Assembly: GCF_029633865.1 (NCBI RefSeq)
Contig: NC_079212.1
Location: 148,038,041-148,102,040 of the forward strand
Reading direction: 5' to 3'
DNA: 64,000 bases
DNA from: Lampris incognitus
Lineage: Eukaryota > Chordata > Actinopteri > Lampriformes > Lampridae
Part shown: piece by piece, positions 22,500 to 33,104 of the stretch
How the letters are laid out: each line of letters opens with the position of its first letter
Position numbering within the stretch: the first letter of the stretch is position 1
Notes under the pieces: generated by a model
Seen by the model: the letters and a program-made list of their open reading frames with translations, nothing else
Databases searched by the model: none
Told to the model about the DNA's origin: nothing
Translations under genes and position numbers: made by a program

Positions 22500-22797
22500 T
22501 GATGAGTATGAAGCTGTAAATCGAAGGCTGAATGTTGGCTGAATGTTATCAGCGCATATGCCCCGTAAGTTGGGTTTGAGATGGAAGAGAAAGAAGAATT
22601 CTGGAGTGAGTTGGATGAAGTGGTGGAGAGGGTACCCAAGGAAGAGAGAGTGGTGATTGGAGCAGGCTTCAATGGTCATGTTGGTGAAGGGAACAGAGGT
22701 GATGAGGAGGTGATGGGTAGGTATGGTGTCAAGGAGAGGAACGTGGAAGGACACATGGTGGTGGATTTTGCGATGGCATCCTCAACCCCGACTGGGA
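22500..22797 (+). mobile_element. RTE-like LINE endonuclease fragment nested in the other LINE
   Basis: Encodes FWSELDEVVERVPKEERVVI, GFNGHVGEGNRGDEEVMGRY and VVDFAMASS, the endonuclease segment of fish RTE-like elements. It is unlike the surrounding RT and splits it. Its right end forms a perfect hairpin with the host LINE (22773-22811). Confidence 0.8.
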
Positions 22798-22811
22798 GTT
22801 GAGGATGCCAT
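22773..22811. repeat. Perfect 14-bp inverted repeat at an insertion junction
   Basis: ATGGCATCCTCAAC at 22773-22786 pairs with GTTGAGGATGCCAT at 22798-22811 around an 11-base loop, at the point where the RTE-like fragment ends and the host LINE resumes. Confidence 0.9.
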
Positions 22812-23101
22812 AATTTCCCTGCTTAACCGTGCCTATGCCCACCTGGATAAGCCAGCAAGTTGCTGTGAAGGTCATGTTCTTTGAGTTTTCTAGTGCCTTC
22901 AGCACCATCTGGCCAGCTCTACTGGGTGAGAAGCTGACAGCAATGCAGGTAGATGCCCCCCCTTGTGTCCTGGATTGTTGACTACCTTACTGGTAGACCA
23001 CAGTATGTGCGCTTGCTACACTGTGTGTCAGACAGAGTGGTCAGCAACACTGGGGCTCCACAGGGGACAGTCCTGTCTCCCTTCCTTTTCACCCTCTACA
23101 C

Positions 23102-23315
23102 CAGCGTTTCTCCAACCTCTCCTGGCAGACCACTTGTCCTGCATCTTTTAGATCTCTCCCTGCTCCAACACAGTTGATATAAATGATCAGTTTTGTTATT
23201 AGGCAGCTTCGGGAGCTCATAACGAGTTGATCATTTGAATCAGCTGTGTTGGTGCAGGGAGAGATCTAAAAGATGCAGGACAAGTGGTCCGCCAGGAGAG
23301 GTTTGAGAAACGCTG
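23102..23315. mobile_element. hAT-type MITE, 214 bp, with 8-bp target duplication
   Basis: The ends CAGCGTTTCTC and GAGAAACGCTG are inverted, and the arms pair over about 90 bases on each side. The element is flanked by the exact 8-bp duplication CTCTACAC (23094-23101 and 23316-23323), diagnostic of the hAT superfamily. It interrupts the LINE RT between the FTLYT and FSDD motifs. No coding capacity. Confidence 0.95.
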
Positions 23316-24397
23316 CTCTACACCATGGACTTCAACTACCATACAGAGTCCTGCCATCTTCAGAAGTTCTCTGATGACTGTGCTAGAGTCGGATGCATCA
23401 GTAAGGGCGAGGAGGCTGAGTACAGGGCTGTGGTGGGAAACTTTGTCACATGGTGTGAGCGGAACAATCTGCAGCTCAACATGACTAAGACAAAGGAGCT
23501 GGTTGCTGACCTGAGGAGGGACATGACACCAGTGACCCCTGTCTCCATCCAGGAGGTCAGTGTGGACACTGTGCAATACTACAAGTACCTGGGGTGTATA
23601 TAGACAATAAACTGGACTGGGCTAAGAACACTGATGCCCTCTACAAGAAGGGACAGAGCCATCTCTACTTTTTGAGGAGGCTGAGGTCCTTCTACATCTG
23701 CCAGACGATGCTCAGGATGTGGTGTGAGTCTGTGGTGGCCAGTGCTCTCCTGTTTGCTGTTGTGTGTTGGGGCAGCAGGTTGAAGGCAGCAGATACAAAC
23801 AGGCTCAATAAACTGATCCACAAGGCCGGTGACGTTGTGGGGGTGGAGCTGGACTCTCTGGCGGTGGTTTCTGAGAAGAGGTTGCTGTTGAAGTTATGTG
23901 CCATCAAGGACAATGTCTCCCACCCTCTCCATGACGTGCTGGTTGGGCACAGGAGTACTTTTAGTGACTCATTCTAGACTCATTAGTGACTCATTTTAGA
24001 CTCATTCTGCTGAAATGCACTACAGAGCACCACAGGTGTCATTCCTGCCTGTGGCCATCAAACTTTACAACTCCTCCCTCAGAGTGTCAGACACTGAGTC
24101 AATAGTCATCAGACTGGCCCCTCCACTTGTTTTACCCTGTCGGGTGTTCGTGCTGCTTGTTTCATGCTGCAGTAATACAGTATAGATAGGCTGTTATATG
24201 CTGGAGCATGGTGCACATATGTTTACATATTTTATTCTTATTTCCATTTTTTATTTATTCTTCTATTTCTATTTTCTTGTTATCTTGTAGCTTGTTAGTT
24301 TTTCTTTACTAGAGCGTGACTGTCTGTAATGGGACCCAGTGTCCCCTCGGGGATGAATAAAGTATTCTGATTCTGATTCTTGCATATCTCATAAGTG

Positions 24398-24901
24398 TCA
24401 GGTTAGCTTCATATGTGACCCCAAACAGCTCAAGAGAAAAAAAACGAGATTAAACTGCCGCATATTTTTTTGTTCTGTAGGTTTTATTGTATTGCACAAG
24501 TTAATCCTGTCAGGTTTCTTAACATTTCTTTTAGATCTCCTCAACACTTGCATGTCTGGTGTTTTGGCATTGGTACACAAGTCTGTGTGAAGGTTCATGT
24601 TACAAGTCTCGGCTGGTGGGTAGGTTGACTCAGACACGTCACTGGCTTCACTGTGTTCTTGTACAGTCTCTTTGGTTTTTAGAAGACTGCGACGTTTCCA
24701 TCTGAGGATATGTCCATCCTCTGTCCTCACCGTGTCTGATCTTGGAGCAAGTTCCTGGAGCACTGTTGCTTTTCGGTTCCAAGTATCTGGACTTTCAATC
24801 CTGACCACATCATTTCTTGACAGTGGTTCAAAATGTTTTGAGGATCCATCATAAAATGATTTTTGTTTCAGTTTCATTTGCATAAGCTTTTGTCCATGCA
24901 T
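24398..24901 (-). pseudogene. Ty3/gypsy integrase C-terminal fragment
   Basis: Minus-strand open stretch of 167 residues: KQKSFYDGSSKHFEPLSRND, VVRIESPDTWNRKATVLQE, PRSDTVRTEDGHILRWKRRS. This is the C-terminal domain of gypsy integrases, with the DVVR...TW...VL, RSY-like and RRN/RRH-like pattern. The rest reads through to the stop without clear motifs. No LTR was found beside it. It may belong to the same family as the fragment at 6315. Confidence 0.7.
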
Positions 24902-24924
24902 TGCACCTTGTTTTTGATTTTTTT

Positions 24925-25292
24925 TTTTTAATTTTGATATACTTTAATGATCCCCGTAGGGAAATTACGCTCTGCATGTAACCCATCCTAGCTGTGTAGC
25001 TAGGAGCAGTGGGCAGCTGCCGTGCAGCACCCGGGGACCAGCTCCAGTTTGTCTTGTCATGCCTCGGTCAGGGACACAGACAGGAGTGTTAACCCTAACA
25101 TGCATGTCTTTTTGACGTTGGGGGAAACCGGAGCACCCGGAGAAAACCCACCGCAGACACAGGGCAGGGAGAACATGCAAACTCCACACAGAGAACAACC
25201 TGGGATGACCCCCAAGGTTGGACAACCCCGGGGTTCAAACCCAGGACCTTCTCGCTGTGAGGCAACAGCGCTAACCACTGTGCCACCATGTT
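24925..25292 (-). mobile_element. tRNA-related SINE, family B (copy 3)
   Basis: Minus-strand copy with the body motifs GTTTGCATGTTCTCCC, GTGGGTTTTCTCC and AAGACATGCATGTTAGGG, and the head GGTTTGAACCCC. It lies next to the gypsy fragment. Confidence 0.8.
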
Positions 25293-25344
25293 GTTAGTTG
25301 GAACAAAAACCTTCACCCACAGTGGTCCTTTATGGATAAGATTG

Positions 25345-25415
25345 CCCACCCCTGGTCCAGATGAACTGATTCAACTTTCCGTGACTTCCTTACCTGGATT
25401 ATTGAGCATGCATCA
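25345..25415 (+). mobile_element. Penelope-like element, extreme 3' end fragment
   Basis: GTCCAGATGAACTGATTCAA...CTTACCTGGATTATTGAGCATG matches the terminal part of the Penelope copies at 10162 (inverted) and 14640. No coding part remains. Confidence 0.65.
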
Positions 25416-25711
25416 ATTCATTTACTGATCTCTGTAACCTTAACAATCAATTCTGGGTTTGTACACCATTATTGCCACCTACTGGTCATCACGAGGGATT
25501 AACTACATACACGTGGGACATGAGGATTAAATCAAAAAGGTTTTTTTTACCCATTTTCAATCAGCTGTTGCATCTTTGAAGGTATAGTCATGTTCTCATA
25601 GGTTTCTGAAGTCCCGCCAGTGGGGTGAAGTGTTTATCTGGAATGAAACAAATGTTTAAATCACATAATCCAACGGATTGTGCTGTTGATTTTGAGTTCA
25701 AAGATGGCTCC

Positions 25712-28700
25712 ATCTTCTGCATGTCTTCACTGTACATTATGGTAGTGTAAGTGCAGCAGATACAGCAAACAGCACTGTCTTTAAACTGTCTTCTGCACGT
25801 CTTCACTGTACATTATGGTAGTGTAAGTGCAGCAGATACAGCAAAGGGCACTGTCTTTAAACTGTCTTCTGCACGTCTTCACTGTACATTATGGTAGTGT
25901 AAGTGTAGCAGATACAGCGAACAGCACTGTCTTTAAACTGCCTTCTGCATGTCTTCACTGTACATTATGGTAGTGTAAGTGCAGCAGATACAGCGAACAG
26001 CACTGTCTTTAAACTGTCTTCTGCACGTCTTCACTGTACATTATGGTAGTGTAAGTGCAGCAGATACAGCGAACAGCACTGTCATTAAACTGTCTTCTGC
26101 ACGTCTTCACTGTACATTATGGTAGTGTAAGTGCAGCAGATACAGCGAACAGCACTGTCTTTAAACTGTCTTCTGCACGTCTTCACTGTACATTATGGTA
26201 GTGTAAGTGCAGCAGATACAGTAAACAGCACTGTCTTTAAACTGTCATCTGCACGTCTTCACTGTACATTATGGTAGTGTAAGTGCAGCAGATACAGCAA
26301 ACAGCACTGTCTTTAAACTGTCTTCTGCACGTCTTCACTGTACATTATGGTAGTGTAAGTGCAGCAGATACAGCAAACAGCACTGTCTTTAAACTGTCTT
26401 CTGCACGTCGTCACTGTACATTATGGTAGTGTAAGTGCAGCAGATACAGCGAACAGCACTGTCTTTAAACTGTCTTCTGCACGTCTTCACTGTACATTAT
26501 GGTAGTGTAAGTTCAGCAGATACAGCAAACAGCACTGTCTTTAAACTGTCTTCTGCACGTCTTCACTGTACATTATGGTAGTCTAAGTGCAGCAGATACA
26601 GCGAACAGCACTGTCTTTAAACTGTCTTCTGCACGTCTTCACTGTACATTATGGTAGTGTAAGTGCAGCAGATACAGCGAACAGCACTGTCTTTAAACTG
26701 TCTTCTGCACGTCTTCACTGTACATTATGGTAGTGTAAGTGCAGCAGATACAGCAAACAGCACTGTCTTTAAACTGTCATCTGCACGTCTTCACTGTACA
26801 TTATGGTAGTGTAAGTGCAGCAGATACAGCAAACAGCACTGTCTTTAAACTGTCTTCTGCACGTCTTCACTGTACATTATGGTAGTGTAAGTGCAGCAGA
26901 TACAGCAAACAGCACTGTCTTTAAACTGTCTTCTGCACGTCTTCACTGTACATTATGGTAGTGTAAGTGCAGCAGATACAGCGAACAGCACTGTCTTTAA
27001 ACTGTCTTCTGCACGTCTTCACTGTACATTATGGTAGTGTAAGTGCAGCAGATACAGCAAACAGCACTGTCTTTAAACTGTCTTCTGCACGTCTTCACTG
27101 TACATTATGGTAGTGTAAGTGCAGCAGATACAGCAAACAGCACTGTCTTTAAACTGTCTTCTGCACGTCGTCACTGTACATTATGGTAGTGTAAGTGCAG
27201 CAGATACAGCGAACAGCACTGTCATTAAACTGTCTTCTGCACGTCTTCACTGTACATTATGGTAGTGTAAGTGCAGCAGATACAGCGAACAGCACTGTCT
27301 TTAAACTGTCTTCTGCACGTCTTCACTGTACATTATGGTAGTGTAAGTGCAGCAGATACAGCAAACAGCACTGTCTTTAAACTGTCTTCTGCACGTCTTC
27401 ACTGTACATTATGGTAGTGTAAGTGCAGCAGATACAGCGAACAGCACTGTCTTTAAACTGTCTTCTGCACGTCTTCACTGTACATTATGGTAGTGTAAGT
27501 GCAGCAGATACAGCAAACAGCACTGTCTTTAAACTGTCTTCTGCACGTCTTCACTGTACATTATGGTAGTGTAAGTGCAGCAGATACAGCAAACAGCACT
27601 GTCTTTAAACTGTCTTCTGCACGTCGTCACTGTACATTATGGTAGTGTAAGTGCAGCAGATACAGCGAACAGCACTGTCATTAAACTGTCTTCTGCACGT
27701 CTTCACTGTACATTATGGTAGTGTAAGTACAGCAGATACAGCAAACAGCACTGTCTTTAAACTGTCTTCTGCACGTCTTCACTGTACATTATGGTAGTGT
27801 AAGTGCAGCAGATACAGCAAACAGCACTGTCTTTAAACTGTCTTCTGCACGTCTTCACTGTACATTATGGTAGTGTAAGTTCAGCAGATACAGCAAACAG
27901 CACTGTCTTTAAACTGTCTTCTGCACGTCTTCACTGTACATTATGGTAGTGTAAGTGCAGCAGATACAGCGAACAGCACTGTCTTTAAACTGTCTTCTGC
28001 ACGTCTTCACTGTACATTATGGTAGTGTAAGTGCAGCAGATACAGCGAACAGCACTGTCTTTAAACTGTCTTCTGCACGTCTTCACTGTACATTATGGTA
28101 GTGTAAGTGCAGCAGATACAGCAAACAGCACTGTCTTTAAACTGTCATCTGCACGTCTTCACTGTACATTATGGTAGTGTAAGTGCAGCAGATACAGCAA
28201 ACAGCACTGTCTTTAAACTGTCTTCTGCACGTCTTCACTGTACATTATGGTAGTGTAAGTGCAGCAGATACAGCAAACAGCACTGTCTTTAAACTGTCTT
28301 CTGCACGTCTTCACTGTACATTATGGTAGTGTAAGTGCAGCAGATACAGCGAACAGCACTGTCTTTAAACTGTCTTCTGCACGTCTTCACTGTACATTAT
28401 GGTAGTGTAAGTGCAGCAGATACAGCAAACAGCACTGTCTTTAAACTGTCTTCTGCACGTCTTCACTGTACATTATGGTAGTGTAAGTGCAGCAGATACA
28501 GCAAACAGCACTGTCTTTAAACTGTCTTCTGCACGTCTTCACTGTACATTATGGTAGTGTAAGTGCAGCAGATACAGCGAACAGCACTGTCTTTAAACTG
28601 TCTTCTGCACGTCTTCACTGTACATTATGGTAGTGTAAGTGCAGCAGATACAGCAAACAGCACTGTCATTAAACTGTCTTCTGCACGTCTTCACTGTACA

Positions 28701-28826
28701 TTATGGTAGTGTAAGTGCAGCAGATACAGCAAACAGCACTGTCTTTAAACTGTCTTCTGCACGTCTTCACTGTACATTATGGTAGTGTAAGTGCAGCAGA
28801 TACAGCAAACAGCACTGTCTTTAAAC
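25712..28826. repeat. 76-bp tandem array, about 41 copies
   Basis: Unit of 76 bp (TCTTCTGCACGTCTTCACTG ... CACTGTCTTTAAACTG) repeated about 41 times in the lmcd1 intron between exons 4 and 5. Units differ at a few fixed sites (GCAAACAG/GCGAACAG, GTCTTC/GTCGTC, TCTTCT/TCATCT, AAGTGC/AAGTTC, GTCTTT/GTCATT). The order of variants shows an 18-unit higher-order duplication. No meaningful open frame. Confidence 0.97.
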
Positions 28827-28909
28827 TGCATGTTACCCAAATGCAAACATTGTTGCTGTTCCAACAAATGCATACATATACAAACTGCAAACTATATGAA
28901 CACCCCTAA

Positions 28910-29238
28910 TACAGAGACAGAGAGAGACAGAAAGAGACAGGGGGAGAGACAGAGATACAGAAAGAGAGACTGGGAGACAAAGAGAGACAGGGAGAGAGAG
29001 ACAAAAAGAGAGAGAGACCGGGAGAGACAGAAAGACAGGGAGAGAGACAGAGAGATGGAGAGAGACAGAAAGAGAGACAGAGAGAGACAGAAAGACGGAG
29101 AGAGACAAAAAGAGAGAGAGACAGAAAGACAGGGAGAGAGACAGAGACAAAAAGAGAGAGACAGAGAGAGACAGAAAGACAGGGAGAGAGACAGAGAGAT
29201 GGAGAGAGACAGAAAGAGAGACACGGAGAGAAAGAGCT
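28910..29238. repeat. GAGACAGA-rich simple repeat
   Basis: Purine-rich tract of GAGAGACAG and AAAGAGAGAC words just upstream of lmcd1 exon 5. Long charged or Leu/Ser-rich frames across it are artefacts. Confidence 0.95.
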
Positions 29239-29284
29239 GACTGGAAATGTTCTGTTGGAAATCATATGAGTATTTCTCTTTCAG

Positions 29285-29542
29285 ATCTCCTCCATGCTCC
29301 TGTTTGTTAGGAGTTACAAGCAGGAGGTGCTCGGTTTGGGGGAGGTGGCCTTACCCGGAGAGGGAGGGGCTCTAAGGGAAGCAGCCAATCAGAGAAGAGC
29401 AAAGGAAGCCAAGGACCATGGCAGCAGTAATAGCAAAGGTGGTATGAAGCATCAGGATCTCAGCCCGGCCAATGGCAGCACTGCTGCTTCTGCTGGTTCC
29501 ACCAACGGGACACAGGACAGCACAAAGACTAAGGTTACATAT
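29285..29542 (+). CDS. lmcd1: lmcd1 exon 5: linker between PET and LIM1
   Basis: Acceptor TCTCTTTCAG before 29285. It encodes ISSMLLFVRSYKQEVLGLGE, VALPGEGGALREAANQRRAK, then a Ser/Gly/Asn-rich linker ending STKTKVTY. The mammalian protein has FVKQYKSEALGVGEVALPGQ...KEVEYVCELC. I chose the donor TAT|GTGAAC (29543) over the nearer AAG|GTTACA (29534): both keep phase 0, but the longer form gives KVTY-LCTGC, matching KEVEYVCELC. It is about as long as the mammalian linker but diverged in sequence. Confidence 0.9.
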
Positions 29543-29634
29543 GTGAACTGTCATCCAGCATACTATTAGTATGTGAGCAAAAACTACGATTGTTCGGGCA
29601 TATTACTTCATCATAGAGCCGCGCTAATCAGCTC

Positions 29635-29787
29635 TGTGCATAACTGTAGTCCACTGACTTCCGATTTCTACTGCCGCGCTCACACCAGTTTCCTGTTTGT
29701 TGGCGTGTGCTACTCACAATGGCATATTGTTTGCGATGCCTGCAAGATTTACCATGGATACATGTCAACCACATGCACACAACTGTC
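29635..29787 (+). repeat. Outer inverted repeat, left arm
   Basis: About 153 bp (TGTGCATAACTGTAGTCCAC ... CACACAACTGTC), inverted at 31169-31320 with about 85-90 per cent identity by eye. The two arms enclose a Penelope-type remnant, a palindrome and the 24-bp array. No coding motif. Confidence 0.85.
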
Positions 29788-29802
29788 GACAAAGTGTCTG
29801 TG

Positions 29803-29945
29803 AATGTTCTCATTCATCCAGGTCATGGTTATCCAAAGGAGTTGAATCAAGTGCAACTGGACTTGGTATATATCCGGGAAGACGTTTCGCCTCTCATCCA
29901 AGAGGCTTCCTCAGTTCTTGCCTTTCTGACTAGACCAAGCTAGTC
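29803..29945 (+). mobile_element. Penelope (Poseidon/Neptune-type) end fragment
   Basis: Contains GTTCTCATTCATCCAGGTCA and CGTTTCGCCTCTCATCCAAG followed by AGGCTTCCTCAGTTC, familiar from the ends of another fish Penelope lineage. No RT or endonuclease remains. Confidence 0.55.
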
Positions 29946-30186
29946 TGACTGGCTGGTGATGAGACTCAGCATTTATCCTCTAGGAGTCATTGTCAGAGCT
30001 ATAGATGTCCGTGGCTCTTTGTGTCCCGATGTTTACCAACGCCCGTTGCTAACAGAGCCATAGATATGAGTGGCTCTTTTGTGTACCGATGTTTGGCCGC
30101 GCCCGTCGTTATCAGAGCTATTGATTTGCATTTGTTTAGCAGCAATGGTCGTTGGGGTGTTAGTTTCGACTTCATTACCACTCTCA

Positions 30187-30338
30187 TGCACCTACCAGCA
30201 AACGAGTGAAAAGTTTCAAGTTGTGCATATCAAGTTATGTCCACAATAATGAGGATGAGAGGACGGACAGACGGACGGAATTGTGGACATAACTTGATAT
30301 GTACAACTTGAAACTTCACCCGTTTGCTGGTAGGTGCA
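30187..30338. repeat. Palindrome (58-60 bp arms) at the foot of the 24-bp array
   Basis: The left arm 30187-30246 pairs with 30281-30338 around a 34-base loop, with two substitutions and a 2-base indel. The arms include AAGTTTCAAGTTGT and CATATCAAGTTATGTCCACAA. The outer ends are one unit of the neighbouring minisatellite (CCAGCAAAC / GTTTGCTGG), so the array continues directly from the right arm. Confidence 0.9.
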
Positions 30339-31168
30339 GGTGGAAGTGTGCTGGTAGGTGCAGGTGAAAGTGTGCTGGTAGGTGCAGGTGGAAGTGTGCT
30401 GGTAGGTGCAGGTGAAAGTTTGCTGGTAGGTGCAGGTGAAAGTTTGCTGGTAGGTGCAGGTGAAAGTTTGCTGGTAGGTGCAGGTGGAAGTGTGCTGGTA
30501 GGTGCAGGTGGAAGTGTGCTGGTAGGTGCAGGTGAAAGGTTGCTGGTAGGTGCAGGTGAAAGTGTGCTGGTAGGTGCAGGTGAAAGTTTGCTGGTAGGTG
30601 CAGGTGAAAGTTTGCTGGTAGGTGCAGGTGGAAGTGTGCTGGTAGGTGCAGGTGAAAGTTTGCTGGTAGGTGCAGGTGGAAGTGTGCTGGTAGGTGCAGG
30701 TGAAAGTTTGCTGGTAGGTGCAGGTGAAAGTTTGCTGGTAGGTGCAGGTGGAAGTGTGCTGGTAGGTGCAGGTGAAAGTTTGCTGGTAGGTGCTGGTGAA
30801 AGTGTGCTGGTAGGTGCAGGTGGAAGTGTGCTGGTAGGTGCAGGTGGAAGTGTGCTGGTAGGTGCAGGTAAAAGGTTGCTGGTAGGTGCAGGTGAAAGTT
30901 TGCTGGTAGGTGCAGGTGGAAGTGTGCTGGTAGGTGCAGGTGGAAGTGTGATGGTAGGTGCAGGTGGAAGTGTGCTGGTAGGTGCAGGTGGAAGTGTGAT
31001 GGTAGGTGCAGGTGAAAGGTTGCTGGTAGGTGCAGGTGAAAGTTTGCTGGTAGGTGCAGGTGGAAGTGTGCTGGTAGGTGCAGGTGAAAGTTTGCTGGTA
31101 GGTGCAGGTGGAAGTGTGCTGGTAGGTGCAGGTGAAAGGTTGCTGGTAGGTGCAGGTGGAAGTGTGTG
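30321..31168. repeat. 24-bp tandem array, about 35 copies
   Basis: Unit GTTTGCTGGTAGGTGCAGGT plus GAAA, with GTGTGCTGG/GTTTGCTGG and GGTGAAAG/GGTGGAAG variants. The 24-bp period is a multiple of 3, so long open frames appear on both strands (LVGAGES- and APTSTLPP-like repeats). I regard these as non-coding. Confidence 0.97.
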
Positions 31169-31320
31169 GACAGTTGTGTGCATGTGGTTGACATGTATCC
31201 ATGGTAAATCTTACAGGCATCGTGAACAATATGGCGTTGTCAACAGCACACGCGAACATACAGGAACGGGTGTGACCGCTGCAGTAGAAACCGGAAGTCA
31301 GTGGACTACAGTTATGCACA
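31169..31320 (-). repeat. Outer inverted repeat, right arm
   Basis: Inverted partner of 29635-29787 (GACAGTTGTGTGCATGTGGT ... GTTATGCACA). Confidence 0.85.
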
Positions 31321-31329
31321 AAGCCGATT

Positions 31330-32587
31330 CTACTGGTGTGGGAGCCAACTTCTTTTTTTTAAATGTAAAAATACACAATGATTTTAACTACTTTTCGTTT
31401 AACGTAGTGAAAATAACACATTTAATTTGTTCCACGGTTCCTTTGTATGGCTCTCCACCATTGTTGGTCGTTGTCGTGAAGTATCGCAGTGCACTCTGCA
31501 ATCAATATTCATGCCAGCATAGTATCCGGTGTTTGTGTACTCTGAACTTCTCTAGATGTTATGTGACATCCTGGTATTTTTCATGTACTATTTGATGCAC
31601 AACACAGTTTCAGACGTACTAAAAATATTCAGCACTGATTTGCAGCAACTACATTACACAACACACCACAGACACATTCATTACACAGCCATAGTGTTAC
31701 AGCCTAGTTGGGTCTCGGGGTTCAGGGTTGAGCATGCAGTACTAGTCCTAACGTGGAGTGTAAGAAACAGAAAGGAGGACTGGTTTCCAAGACTAGAGAA
31801 ACAGCCGGGAGGTGGGCTAGCTTACTGAGGTAGCAGGCTAGCAGTTAGCAGGTCCCTCCAACAAGGCCTCGGCCATATGGATCTCAGGTCCCGTAAGCGG
31901 CGGACTCCGTCTTGGTAGGTCAGTTCAGTTTAGGTTTGATGGTGCTGAGCTGGAAAGGTGTGGACTTGTAGTGTCCTGGACAGTGTGTTCAAAATGGTGC
32001 ATCCTGTGACGTATGTATGCAAACTCCCGCCATTAGCTACCGGCGGGGGGGGGGGGGGGCGCAGCTGCACCTCACAGTGACATCATCTTATAAACACGGC
32101 TTAACCACACCTCCAATCATTTCTCAATGAAAACCAGTCCAAGTATGTAAGAAAAGGAAGAAGGGGATAAGGCAAATATACCCCCCCCCCTTCTAACATT
32201 AGACAGTCTGTAGATATGCCGTAAGTGGTGTGATGAGACTCATACAGAGACAGGTGACATCACTAATGTCTTCTGTCGCTGTATGCTGATGATTATACCA
32301 AACCACATCTGGATAGAAGACTGCTCAGTCCAGGTGAGGAGTCGGCCCAAAGCAAGAATTACCAGCCAGCAAGGTGAAGTCACAAAACCATTATGACTCA
32401 TATGAGTGGAGCAGTCATGGCATATCTACAGACTGTCTGGAACCGTGTAAAGAATGTGTTGTGTAACCTAGCTGATGTGAATTGTTACCAAGCATTCACA
32501 CACTGTCTTGGCGTACTAAATAATGTGCTGTTATTCAATTTCGGACACAGCCTAAATATGTAAGAACTAGGAATGTCAGGGTATGAG
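31330..32587. other. lmcd1 intron sequence, no recognised gene
   Basis: AT-rich to mixed sequence with a G-run at about 32045-32060 and a C-run at about 32181. I find no exon, transposon motif or tandem array. Confidence 0.4.
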
Positions 32588-32993
32588 ATTCTTTTTTTAT
32601 CACCCCACTCTTCCGAGCCGTCCCGGTCTCTGCTCCACCCCCTCGGCCGAGCCGGGGAGGGCTGCAGACTACCACATGTCCTCCGACACGTGGAGTCACC
32701 AGCCGCTTCTTTTTACCTGACAGTGAGGAGTTTCACCCGGGGGATGTAGCACATGGGAGGATCACGCTATTCCCCCCAGTTCCCCCTCCCCCCGAACAGG
32801 TGCTCTGACTGACCAGAGGAGGCGCTAGTGCAGCGACTAGGACACACACCCACATCCGGCTTCCCACCCACAGACACGGGCAGTTGTGTCTGTAGGGATG
32901 CCTGACCAAGCCGGAGGTAACACGGGGATTCGAACCGCCGATCCCCGTGTTGGTAGGCAACGGAATAGACCGCCACGCCACCCGGACGCCCCT
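32588..32993 (-). mobile_element. tRNA-derived SINE, family A (copy 3)
   Basis: Nearly complete minus-strand copy. The head at about 32993 has box B GGTTCGAATCCCCG and box A TGGCGGTCTATTCCG; the tail is the T-run at 32590. Confidence 0.85.
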
Positions 32994-33053
32994 GGGGTAT
33001 GAGATTCTTATGGTATGATGGTGGTTTGAAGAAATATATTATTGATTAATATG

Positions 33054-33093
33054 ATGTTTCCTATATAATAGTATATATTATATAGGAAACATT
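33054..33093. repeat. Short AT-rich palindrome
   Basis: GTTTCCTATATAATA and TATTATATAGGAAAC pair around a few bases; it flanks the degraded Tc1 fragment. Confidence 0.8.
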
Positions 33094-33104
33094 CAATACA
33101 ACAA

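Larger units (their letters stand above)
20904..23977 (+). pseudogene. Endonuclease/reverse transcriptase of the jockey/I-type LINE
   Basis: Endonuclease part: GNRRSLANKMDEL, NFMCFNETWLHQDIPD, GGGVVILVN, LIIISGDFNH and KSDHNLVYL. RT part: VRRQLMRLHASKAAGPDGVS, SLRLQRVPVLWK, VFSSAFSTI, APLVSWIVDYLTGRPQYV, GAPQGTVLSPFLFTLYT (motif B), LQKFSDDCARVG (the FADD motif is FSDD) and ERNNLQLNMTKTKEL. C-terminal part: DNKLDWAKNTDALYKKGQSH, FLRRLRSF, KLIHKAGDVVGVELDSL. Multiple frameshifts and both nested insertions interrupt it. The clade within APE-type LINEs is uncertain. Confidence 0.85.
20880..24385 (+). mobile_element. Jockey/I-type non-LTR retrotransposon with nested insertions
   Basis: LINE on the + strand in the lmcd1 intron between exons 4 and 5. 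It has an apurinic-type endonuclease (from 20904), reverse transcriptase and a 3' end with CCCTCGGGGATGAATAAAG followed by a TTCTGA tandem tail at 24365-24385. Two foreign pieces lie inside it: an endonuclease fragment of another LINE (about 22500-22797) and a 214-bp hAT-type MITE (23102-23315). Confidence 0.85.

Noticed and set aside
25712-28826. Possible CRISPR array (regular repeats)
   Set aside because: Head-to-tail units without unique spacers, in a vertebrate intron with no cas-like genes.
28791-29265. Charged (ERDRERQK) and Leu/Ser-rich frames
   Set aside because: Artefacts of the GAGACAGA simple repeat.
29285-29533. Shorter version of lmcd1 exon 5 ending at AAG|GTTACA
   Set aside because: Phase also fits, but the donor is weaker and the residues KVTY before LCTGC match the mammalian KEVEYVCELC only with the longer exon.
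30216-31595. Long open frames (up to 423 codons) on both strands
   Set aside because: They result from the 24-bp period being a multiple of 3; no start context, domain or splice support.
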